Assembly: GCA_964610775.1 (NCBI GenBank)
Contig: CAZSZC010000024.1
Location: 1-8,217, forward strand
Reading direction: 5' to 3'
From: CAZPWF01 sp964610775
GTDB taxonomy: Bacteria > Patescibacteriota > Saccharimonadia > Saccharimonadales > JACQNP01
Length of the DNA stretch: 8,217 bases
Position numbers and translations under genes: made by a program. Below are positions 1 through 5,114 of this stretch, in pieces. The notes beneath the pieces were generated by a model that ran no database searches, had not been told where the DNA came from, and worked only from the letters and a program-made list of their open reading frames with translations. The first letter of the stretch is position 1; each line of letters starts with the position of its first letter.

Positions 1-14
1 GAGGAGTTTTTGTT

Positions 15-23
15 TGCTATGAT
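15..23 (+). promoter_or_regulatory. Extended -10 promoter element of the short-chain dehydrogenase gene
   Basis: TGC followed by TATGAT matches an extended -10 element with 5 of 6 hexamer bases. Transcription would start near position 30 and leave a leader of about 25 nt that carries the ribosome binding site GAGGG at 45-49. Any -35 element would lie outside the window. This placement excludes the in-frame upstream starts at 10 (TTG) and 19 (ATG), and so supports the start at 55. The call rests on one hexamer only. Confidence 0.45.
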
Positions 24-54
24 TAGGTCATACAGGATTCTAAAGAGGGTAAAT

Positions 55-843
55 ATGAAACAACTAGACCAACTACTAAAACTCGATGGTAAATCAGCAA
101 TTGTGACTGGTGGTGCCATGGGCATAGGTGCGGGAATTACCTATAGACTGGCGGAAGCTGGTGCGAAAGTTATGATTGTTGATTTAAATGAGGCTGTGGC
201 ACAGAAAACTTCTGACGATTTGCTGGCAAAAGGCTGGAATTGTAAATTTATGAAAGCCGATGTTTCTAGTGAAGAAGATGTAAAGAACGTGATATCAACC
301 TGTGTTGAAGAATTTGATTCAGTAGATATATTGATAAACAATGCTGGTATTTATCCGCCATCTCCGGTTGCGCAAATGACCGAGGAGGAATTCGAAAAGG
401 TTATGCACGTGAATTTACGAAGTGTATTTCTAGCAACTAAATATGCCTCTAAGGTTATGAAAACACGAGGGGGTGGCAAAATAATAAACATCACATCTAT
501 TGATGCCCTGCATCCTTCAATGGTGGGATTGGCGCATTACGATGCATCTAAGCACGGTGTTTGGGGCTTCACCAAGAACTCGGCACTCGAACTCGCTCAG
601 TACAATATTCAGGTTAATGCTATTGCCCCTGGGGGGATTATGACTCCCGGAGTCGAGGCGTTGAGTGGTGGTACAAACAGTACATCAAGTGATTCAACCC
701 AAAGATTTATAGACAAAATACCAATGCATAGAATGGGAACGCCTGACGAAATAGGTACAGCGGTTTTGTTTCTTGCTTCTGACATGGCATCTTATATGAC
801 TGGCAGTCAAATTGTTGTAGACGGTGGTGCTTTACTAACCTAG
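55..843 (+). CDS. Short-chain dehydrogenase/reductase (classical SDR), probably NAD-dependent
   Basis: A cytosolic oxidoreductase of the classical SDR family, 262 aa, the usual family length. It has a Rossmann fold with the cofactor-binding motif TGGAMGIG at residues 18-25 and NNAG at 95-98. The catalytic set is Ser148, Tyr162 and Lys166 in YDASK. The PGGIMTP loop lies at 192-198 and the C-terminal VVDGG at 254-258. Asp43 at the end of the second beta strand is the feature that usually selects NAD(H) over NADP(H) in this family. Substrate cannot be told from sequence; sugar or polyol dehydrogenases and 3-oxoacyl reductases share this pattern. The ATG at 55 is chosen because GAGGG (45-49) sits 5 nt upstream and the protein then starts about ten residues before the first beta strand, as is normal. 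In-frame TTG at 10 and ATG at 19 would add an atypical basic extension. It stands alone, convergent with the next gene. Confidence 0.9.
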   Translation: MKQLDQLLKLDGKSAIVTGGAMGIGAGITYRLAEAGAKVMIVDLNEAVAQKTSDDLLAKGWNCKFMKADVSSEEDVKNVISTCVEEFDSVDILINNAGIYPPSPVAQMTEEEFEKVMHVNLRSVFLATKYASKVMKTRGGGKIINITSIDALHPSMVGLAHYDASKHGVWGFTKNSALELAQYNIQVNAIAPGGIMTPGVEALSGGTNSTSSDSTQRFIDKIPMHRMGTPDEIGTAVLFLASDMASYMTGSQIVVDGGALLT

Positions 844-878
844 ATTAAGCAGGCCAACAATTATTTTCCAGATATTGT

Positions 879-1100
879 CTATTTCTTTGGCGGCTTGACC
901 CAGCCCTCGTTTTTGAACACTGCCCATATTGCCATGGAGTGACCGTGACCCAAATCGAATTCCTTTTTTAACCAAGCTACCAACTCGCTGGCTTTCATAT
1001 CTTGTTTGTAGACGCCAGCTTTCTCGGCCAAGTCCTTAAGTTCCGCAGGGGTTTTGCCTGTTTTCGCTTTTATGTTATCAATGTAAGCCTGAAAAGACAC
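879..1100 (-). CDS. DUF4287 family small protein
   Basis: A 73-residue soluble protein recognisable as DUF4287 from its opening (SFQAYIDNIKAKTGKTP, residues 2-18), the middle segment with AEKAGV (25-30) and the signature GHGHSMAIWAVFK (51-63). Its function is unknown. The conserved GHGH could suggest a metal or ligand site, but that is inference. It has no signal peptide or membrane helix and is rich in Lys. The start is GTG at 1100, supported by a strong ribosome binding site (AAGGAG on the minus strand, 1111-1106) with 5-nt spacing. The gene converges on the dehydrogenase, with 35 bp between the stops and no clear terminator. Its start region is divergent from the two-helix membrane gene at 1165, so the two share a 64-bp promoter region. 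Confidence 0.88.
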   Translation of the reverse strand: MSFQAYIDNIKAKTGKTPAELKDLAEKAGVYKQDMKASELVAWLKKEFDLGHGHSMAIWAVFKNEGWVKPPKK

Positions 1101-1105
1101 GAGAT

Positions 1106-1111
1106 CTCCTT
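1106..1111 (-). promoter_or_regulatory. Ribosome binding site for the DUF4287 gene
   Basis: AAGGAG on the minus strand, 5 nt before the GTG start at 1100. It settles the choice of the GTG start. TAAAAT on the minus strand (1131-1126) is a possible -10 element about 25 nt further from the start codon, with no convincing -35 element. Confidence 0.75.
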
Positions 1112-1127
1112 ATTTATTAATCTGGAT

Positions 1128-1157
1128 TTTACACCTTTTAACAACTACTTGTATAAT
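1128..1157 (+). promoter_or_regulatory. Sigma-70-type promoter of the gene at 1165 (leaderless)
   Basis: TTTACA (1128-1133, 5 of 6 consensus), an 18-nt spacer, then a perfect TATAAT (1152-1157). Only 7 nt separate the -10 hexamer from the ATG at 1165, so the transcript should begin at or next to the start codon. No Shine-Dalgarno sequence lies between. This is the best promoter in the window and the clearest leaderless start. Confidence 0.75.
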
Positions 1158-1164
1158 TATTGTA

Positions 1165-1467
1165 ATGACAAAAAAAGAAGCTACAGGAGTTTCACCTACT
1201 CGCTTAAGAATTGGCGTAACATTTCTAATGCTTTGGCTTTTGCCTTTTTGGTGGTTTGGGCCGGGTATAGCTGATATTTTAGGCTTTGATACGGCAAAGG
1301 GAGCTTCTGTCGTGACATTCGTTATTGTGGCTATCCAGACAGCGCTTGGCTTTATTGGTGCTGTGGTTGCCGGAAAGCAGTTAACCCAGATAGTCAGAGG
1401 GACGCCAATTAGAAAAATGCCGCGAAAAGTCAGCCGAATCTTGTGGACGGGTACTGTCGACGTATGA
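1165..1467 (+). CDS. Uncharacterised small membrane protein with two transmembrane helices
   Basis: A 100-residue protein I do not recognise as a named family. It has a short polar N-terminus, a first helix at about residues 16-38 rich in Trp and Phe (LWLLPFWWFGPG), a short loop with FDTAKGA (41-47), a second helix at about 48-70, and a basic tail (71-100) with several Arg and Lys residues ending in ILWTGTVDV. The positive-inside rule suggests both ends are cytosolic. The hydrophobicity pattern is coherent and the upstream promoter is excellent, so it is very likely a real gene. The start is the ATG at 1165, probably leaderless. It lies 49 bp before the glycosyltransferase on the same strand with no terminator between, so read-through is likely, although that gene also has its own -10 element. 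Confidence 0.75.
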   Translation: MTKKEATGVSPTRLRIGVTFLMLWLLPFWWFGPGIADILGFDTAKGASVVTFVIVAIQTALGFIGAVVAGKQLTQIVRGTPIRKMPRKVSRILWTGTVDV

Positions 1468-1504
1468 GTCTCGCTGGGAGTTACTTAAAAAATAACAACT
1501 TTGA

Positions 1505-1510
1505 TATTCT
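1505..1510 (+). promoter_or_regulatory. Possible -10 element of the glycosyltransferase gene (leaderless start)
   Basis: TATTCT (4 of 6 consensus) ends 6 nt before the GTG at 1517. No Shine-Dalgarno sequence is present in the preceding 30 nt and the -35 region is weak. The spacing fits a leaderless transcript, but the evidence is modest on its own. Confidence 0.4.
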
Positions 1511-1516
1511 ATTTTA

Positions 1517-2410
1517 GTGAAAGCATCTCCCAGATTCTCGATTGTTATTCCAGCGTATAATGAGGCACGGTTCATTGCTGGCTGTCTGGAATCGCTAAAA
1601 TCACAGAATACAAAGACTTCGTTTGAAATAATAATTGTTGACAACGGTAGTACTGACTCAACAGACAAAATTGCAGAAAGTTTTGGCGCAAGGGTTGTTT
1701 ATGAAAAACGCAAAGGAGTGTGTTGGGCTCGCCAGGCTGGTTTTAAGGCTGCGAAGGGCGAGATAGTAATTAGTACAGATGCAGACACAGAGTTCAAGCC
1801 TAATTGGCTAGCAAATATCGAAAAGGGTTTTAACAAAAAGACAAGGCGCAACGGCATAGTGGCCGTTTCTGGACCGGTTCGCTATAGCGGTGGTCCATTG
1901 TGGGGTAGGGTTTGGGCTCACATTTTGTTTGGCTTTGTTGCTATATGGGCTAAATTATTAAGCAGGCCACCGTACGTGTCGGCTTGTAATCTTGCCTTTA
2001 GAAAAGATTCTTTTGATGGTTATAATACTGAGTTAACTCAAGGTGGCGATGAACTTGATGTACTGCGTCGTATAAAAAAACGAGGGCGTGTAGTTTACTT
2101 GCCCAGGAATTACACAATTACTTCAAGTCGGCGTTTTGTTCGTGGTTTTGTCTATAATTTTTTTGTATCATTTCTTGTTTATTATGTTTTAGATTACACA
2201 ATCAGTCGGTTTACAAAAAAATCACCCTTTGGTAGTTGGCACGATTATCGTAACGAAGTTGAGCCCAGAACACTAGCATTTATCCAATTTATCGTTGTTA
2301 CGCTACTTGTTTTTGGATTTTTAGTCCTAACTAGGCCAGGTCAATATATATATAGGCATGTTTATCACTACGTACGCTCTGCTCAAGGCGAAATAAAAGA
2401 CAAACTATGA
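1517..2410 (+). CDS. Family 2 glycosyltransferase with C-terminal membrane segments
   Basis: A 297-residue GT-A fold glycosyltransferase acting at the cytoplasmic face of the membrane and using a nucleotide sugar. The N-terminal domain has FSIVIPAYNEARFI (7-20), the VDNGSTDST strand-loop (41-49) and the metal and nucleotide binding DAD at 88-90. An acceptor-side acidic motif GGDELD lies at 176-181. A hydrophobic stretch at about 134-148 and two more at about 208-227 and 253-271 suggest membrane anchoring, as in transferases that use undecaprenyl phosphate or other lipid acceptors. The start is GTG at 1517 because the conserved first strand follows within ten residues; it has no ribosome binding site. 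The stop overlaps the next start by ATGA, so this gene and the polysaccharide deacetylase are translationally coupled. The exact sugar and acceptor cannot be read from sequence. Confidence 0.88.
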   Translation: MKASPRFSIVIPAYNEARFIAGCLESLKSQNTKTSFEIIIVDNGSTDSTDKIAESFGARVVYEKRKGVCWARQAGFKAAKGEIVISTDADTEFKPNWLANIEKGFNKKTRRNGIVAVSGPVRYSGGPLWGRVWAHILFGFVAIWAKLLSRPPYVSACNLAFRKDSFDGYNTELTQGGDELDVLRRIKKRGRVVYLPRNYTITSSRRFVRGFVYNFFVSFLVYYVLDYTISRFTKKSPFGSWHDYRNEVEPRTLAFIQFIVVTLLVFGFLVLTRPGQYIYRHVYHYVRSAQGEIKDKL

Positions 2411-3117
2411 TCTTGTATTTATTTGTATTGATAGTCGTTTTAATGGGACTCTATTGGCTATTCATGTCATCTTGGTCGCAGTTCTTTGGCTACTTTCCTT
2501 ATCGGATTCGTACCAATGAAAAGGTTATTGCCCTCACATTTGACGATGGCCCTAATGAGCCACATACGACTAACATTGCCAAATATTTGCACGACCAAGG
2601 TGTGCCGGCCACTTTTTTTCAAGTTGCAGATTGCATCGAAAGGTTTCCTGGGGTTAGTAAAAAGGTACTCAATCTTGGTCACGTAGTAGGTAATCACTCG
2701 ACGCATCATCAATTTCGAAGACATTTGATAGACCCGAGTTTTGATTATGAAATAGATAATGCCCAGGCTACTATCACAAAAGCAACCGGACTTACCCCGG
2801 CATTGTTTAGACCACCTTGGCTTTGGCGAACCCCCTTTTTGCTCAAGAATCTGAAATCAAAGGGGTTAATACCGGTTTCTGGCGAATTTTGTCATAGTCT
2901 AGAGATTTTTCAACCATCTGCTGAGCGCATAGCCCGGGCTGTTTTGCGTAAGGCTCGTCCCGGTGTAATTATTATTTTTCATGATGGTGTTGAAGGGCGT
3001 ACTGGCGATAGAAATAATACCTATGAATCTCTCAAAATAATAGTCCCCAGTCTTAAGAAACAAGGGTATAAATTTTTGACAATCGATAAACTACTTGGCG
3101 TAAAGCCTTATAAGTAA
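2407..3117 (+). CDS. Polysaccharide deacetylase (NodB homology domain, carbohydrate esterase 4 family), membrane-anchored
   Basis: A 236-residue enzyme predicted to remove N-acetyl (or N-formyl) groups from an amino sugar outside the membrane. Residues 1-20 form a hydrophobic signal anchor. Motif 1 is TFDDGP (44-49) with the catalytic base and a metal Asp at 46-47. Motif 2 is HSTHH (97-101) with metal ligands His97 and His101. Motif 3 is RPPW (135-138). Motif 5 is IIFHDG (189-194) with catalytic His192. Motif 4, usually an Asp-Trp segment, is not recognisable near GEFCHS (159-164), which may signal an unusual substrate. The start ATG overlaps the glycosyltransferase stop, with no strong ribosome binding site of its own, so translation is probably coupled. 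By analogy with ArnC/ArnD, NaxD or PgaC/PgaB pairs, the two may make a partly deacetylated sugar; this is inference. Confidence 0.9.
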   Translation: MILYLFVLIVVLMGLYWLFMSSWSQFFGYFPYRIRTNEKVIALTFDDGPNEPHTTNIAKYLHDQGVPATFFQVADCIERFPGVSKKVLNLGHVVGNHSTHHQFRRHLIDPSFDYEIDNAQATITKATGLTPALFRPPWLWRTPFLLKNLKSKGLIPVSGEFCHSLEIFQPSAERIARAVLRKARPGVIIIFHDGVEGRTGDRNNTYESLKIIVPSLKKQGYKFLTIDKLLGVKPYK

Positions 3118-3119
3118 TT

Positions 3120-3761
3120 CTAGACTAGTATATTAACTGCCCGCGCCAGAATGAGCGCAACCGTTAGTAAGGAGACTAATGACTGGAGCGACATCAGCAT
3201 TTTAGCTCTTTTTGTTAGTGGTAGGGCATCAGTAGGGCTGAAGGCGGTGGCGTTAGTAATCGAAATATAGACATAATCAAGTAGGCTTGGTGACCACCAG
3301 GCGAGTTGGTCGTTATTGTCTTGGGGAAACAAAAAGTCGTAGTCTTTTATCACGCCATCACAAAAGCGATTATCCATCTCCCAGTACCATAGACCAAATA
3401 CTATGATATTGGTTAGGTATATAGATAGCGCTGCAAATAAGAGTTGCCTACCTCCCAATTGCGCCTCCATAAACAAGCTTTCGATTACGAGCAGCAGAGA
3501 AGTAACATTAGCAAAAGTAATGATAACTAATAATCCTATAGCAAGTGAGCGCTTAAGAACTAATATATTACCTTTAATTCTTGGCGAAACCACCGAAAGT
3601 ACTATTAGTAGTAGTAACTCAAGCCCTGCTACTAAATATTTAAAATTCAAACTAAAACTATTCGGTAACATAAGTTCTAAAATAATTGCGGCTAGAATCA
3701 CTAATTGTACGTGCCAAATTGGTTCGGTTGTTTTTTTGTGATTTAGATGAGCCAATTTCAT
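3120..3761 (-). CDS. Uncharacterised integral membrane protein with a channel-like C-terminal module
   Basis: A 213-residue protein with about five hydrophobic helices (roughly 17-35, 42-60, 70-95, 106-126, 188-208). Between helices 4 and 5 lies a soluble loop with WYWEMDNR (125-132) and DFLFPQ (142-147). It is followed by an amphipathic segment DYVYISITNATAFSPTDALP (162-181) that leads into the last helix. That order (short pore-like helix, T-x-T-x-F-S-P-T-D, then a long helix) resembles the P-loop plus inner helix of potassium channels, but the filter GYG is replaced by AFS. I recall similar uncharacterised proteins in actinobacteria carrying the TNATAFSPTD segment; that is from memory and unchecked. 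The start ATG at 3761 has no ribosome binding site but a -10 element lies just upstream. The gene converges on the deacetylase with only 2 nt between the stops, and is divergent from the exported protein at 3874. Confidence 0.82.
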   Translation of the reverse strand: MKLAHLNHKKTTEPIWHVQLVILAAIILELMLPNSFSLNFKYLVAGLELLLLIVLSVVSPRIKGNILVLKRSLAIGLLVIITFANVTSLLLVIESLFMEAQLGGRQLLFAALSIYLTNIIVFGLWYWEMDNRFCDGVIKDYDFLFPQDNNDQLAWWSPSLLDYVYISITNATAFSPTDALPLTKRAKMLMSLQSLVSLLTVALILARAVNILV

Positions 3762-3771
3762 TATGCTTATG

Positions 3772-3801
3772 AGTATACACTTATTGAATGACAGTGGTCA
3801 C
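3772..3801 (-). promoter_or_regulatory. Promoter of the channel-like membrane protein gene
   Basis: On the minus strand, GTGACC (3801-3796, 4 of 6 of TTGACA), an 18-nt spacer, then TATACT (3777-3772, 5 of 6). The -10 hexamer ends 10 nt before the ATG at 3761, which leaves a leader of about 0-4 nt and no ribosome binding site. It is therefore leaderless or nearly so. Confidence 0.5.
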
Positions 3802-3840
3802 CGATATTTTCAGCTTCCTCTTAGTTTTATGCGATATTTT
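3802..3840. repeat. Nine-base direct repeat in the divergent promoter region
   Basis: CGATATTTT occurs at 3802-3810 and again at 3832-3840, exactly 30 bp apart, about three helical turns. The second copy overlaps the probable -10 region of the exported-protein gene and the first abuts the -35 region of the divergent membrane gene. It could be a paired operator, for example for the OmpR-type regulator encoded downstream, but the same nonamer also occurs inside that regulator's coding sequence (about 4988), so chance is possible. Confidence 0.3.
3830..3838 (+). promoter_or_regulatory. Possible extended -10 promoter of the exported-protein gene
   Basis: TGC followed by GATATT (4 of 6) would start transcription near 3846. 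An alternative reading is TATTTT at 3835-3840. The -35 region is poor in either case, which would suit a promoter that depends on an activator such as the response regulator encoded next door. The leader of about 28 nt contains the ribosome binding site at 3862-3868. Confidence 0.35.
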
Positions 3841-3861
3841 GTAACTACCATCAACTAACGG

Positions 3862-3868
3862 AAAGGAG
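3862..3868 (+). promoter_or_regulatory. Ribosome binding site of the exported-protein gene
   Basis: AAAGGAG placed 5 nt before the ATG at 3874. It is a strong site and fixes the start directly before the signal peptide. Confidence 0.8.
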
Positions 3869-3873
3869 ATTGA

Positions 3874-4344
3874 ATGGTAAAAAAATCACTACTACTAGCA
3901 GGGGTATTCGCCACCTTGGGAGTAGTGTCTTTGGCTGGTATTAGTACGGCCTCTGCCGATACTAATGGATCGACACTAGCTGAAAAGATAGCTCATAAAT
4001 TTAACCTAAAGCAGGATGAGGTTCAAAAAGTTCTGGATGAAAACCGGGAGGAGAGGCATGCAGAGCATCGAGCTAAATTTGAAGAGCGACTAACTACAGC
4101 TGTAAAAGACGGCAAATTGACAGAAGATCAGAAGACGAAAATTTTAGCGAAGATTAGTGAACTTGAGCAAGAGCGCCAGCAGGATAGAGATAAGGTGAAG
4201 GCAATGTCAGAAGAGGATAGACATACTTTCATGAAGCAGAAGCGAGACGCGCTTGATGAATGGGCACAGCAGAACAATATTCCTAAAGAATATTTGCGAA
4301 TGGGTCCGCATGGTCCACACCATAGTCCGCATCCTAAAGATTAG
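3874..4344 (+). CDS. Exported charged helical protein with LTxxQ-like motif and histidine-rich tail (Spy/CpxP or DUF2680-like)
   Basis: A 156-residue protein with a clear signal peptide: basic MVKK, hydrophobic core about 5-24, and a likely signal peptidase I site after Ala28 (ASA before Asp29). The mature part is almost wholly helical and charged. It begins with LAEKIAHKFNLKQDEVQKVL (35-54), a pattern seen in DUF2680-type exported proteins. ERLTTAVKDGKLTEDQKTKIL (71-91) then carries an LTEDQ motif like the LTxxQ motif of Spy and CpxP, and a Glu/Arg/Lys-rich coiled segment follows (about 92-130). The tail after MGP holds four His (146, 149, 150, 153) spaced by Gly and Pro, a plausible metal-binding tail. 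There are no cysteines. Family assignment is by pattern and not certain. The gene is followed by a strong terminator and then a two-component system, the setting expected of a periplasmic or surface stress accessory protein. Confidence 0.82.
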   Translation: MVKKSLLLAGVFATLGVVSLAGISTASADTNGSTLAEKIAHKFNLKQDEVQKVLDENREERHAEHRAKFEERLTTAVKDGKLTEDQKTKILAKISELEQERQQDRDKVKAMSEEDRHTFMKQKRDALDEWAQQNNIPKEYLRMGPHGPHHSPHPKD

Positions 4345-4367
4345 TGATATGTTTTTGGGCACCACTG

Positions 4368-4400
4368 AAGACCGCTCCCTCCGGGCGGTCTTTTAATTTT
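4368..4400 (+). terminator. Intrinsic terminator after the exported-protein gene
   Basis: AAGACCGC (4368-4375) pairs with GCGGTCTT (4385-4392) as an 8-bp stem. A further T-G and C-G pair close a 5-nt loop, and the stem runs into TTTTAATTTT. It lies 24 nt after the stop at 4344 and separates this gene from the two-component operon. It is the only convincing rho-independent terminator in the window. Confidence 0.92.
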
Positions 4401-4425
4401 CAGTCAAATCTCAGACCATTAATAG

Positions 4426-4431
4426 TAGAAT
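4426..4431 (+). promoter_or_regulatory. -10 element of the two-component operon (leaderless start)
   Basis: TAGAAT (5 of 6) ends 6 nt before the ATG at 4438, with no Shine-Dalgarno sequence between. The best -35 candidate, GTCAAA at 4403-4408 with a 17-nt spacer, is weak (3 of 6). A promoter is expected here because a strong terminator lies directly upstream. Confidence 0.55.
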
Positions 4432-4437
4432 GTAGTT

Positions 4438-5109
4438 ATGAGAATACTAGTTGTTGAAGATGAGCAAAAAATTGCCAATGCGATTAAGAAAGGTCTTGAA
4501 CAAGAGTCGTTTGCCGTTGACGCAGTATATGACGCTGATGCGGGTCTAGCATTTGCAACCACAGAAGACTACGACTTAATAATAATGGACAGGATGCTTC
4601 CCGGGGACATGGAAGGCCTAGAAGTAGTCAAAGAGATCAGAAAAGAGCAAGTAAATACACCCGTGCTCATGTTGACAGCGATGGACAAACTGGGTGACCG
4701 TGTAGATGGACTGAATAGTGGGGCGGACGATTACCTCGTTAAGCCCTTTGCGTTCGATGAACTATTGGCACGAGTTCGCGCCCTATTACGACGACCTAAA
4801 CAACAACTAGACACCATACTTAAATATGATGATTTAACTTTGAACCCGAGTGATTTTAAGGTAATACGTGCTGGCAAGGAAATTCACCTCAGTAACAAAG
4901 AGTTTGCACTTCTAGAATACTTAATGCGCAATAGTGGTAGAACTGTCACAAAAGATAATATAATGCAACATGTTTGGGATTTTGATGCCGATATTTTGCC
5001 AAATACCGTCGAAGTTTACATAGGTTATTTGCGTAACAAGATAGATAAGCCATTCAAAAAACCGCTAATCAACACCAAAAGAGGTTTTGGCTATGTATTT
5101 GGAGTTTAG
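4438..5109 (+). CDS. OmpR/PhoB-family response regulator
   Basis: A 223-residue transcription factor with an N-terminal receiver domain (about 1-118) and a C-terminal winged-helix DNA-binding domain (about 128-222). All receiver key residues are present: acidic pocket Glu7-Asp8, phosphoacceptor Asp51 in IIMDRMLP, Thr80 in MLTAMD, and Lys102 in LVKPF. The winged helix shows the family pattern LSNKEFALLEYLM (about 151-163) and ends with NTKRGFGYVF (212-221), the wing. It is expected to be phosphorylated by the adjacent kinase and to bind direct-repeat sites. The gene starts at ATG 4438 with no ribosome binding site. Five bases separate its stop from the kinase start, so the two form an operon. 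Overall resemblance is to CiaR-like regulators, which is a family-level impression only. Confidence 0.95.
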   Translation: MRILVVEDEQKIANAIKKGLEQESFAVDAVYDADAGLAFATTEDYDLIIMDRMLPGDMEGLEVVKEIRKEQVNTPVLMLTAMDKLGDRVDGLNSGADDYLVKPFAFDELLARVRALLRRPKQQLDTILKYDDLTLNPSDFKVIRAGKEIHLSNKEFALLEYLMRNSGRTVTKDNIMQHVWDFDADILPNTVEVYIGYLRNKIDKPFKKPLINTKRGFGYVFGV

Positions 5110-5114
5110 TTTAG

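Noticed and set aside
10..54. N-terminal extension of the dehydrogenase from a TTG or ATG upstream, with GAGGAG at 1-6
   Set aside because: The extension is basic and atypical for the family. A better spaced GAGGG precedes the ATG at 55, and an extended -10 element at 15-23 would place the transcript start after these codons.
1002..1274. Open plus-strand frame of 90 codons
   Set aside because: It covers the antisense of the DUF4287 gene and the start of the two-helix gene in another frame. Its composition is not protein-like and no start signal is visible.
3403..3741. Open plus-strand frame of 112 codons
   Set aside because: It is antisense to the channel-like membrane protein. It has no ribosome binding site or recognisable domain, while the minus-strand frame has coherent membrane helices and conserved-looking motifs.
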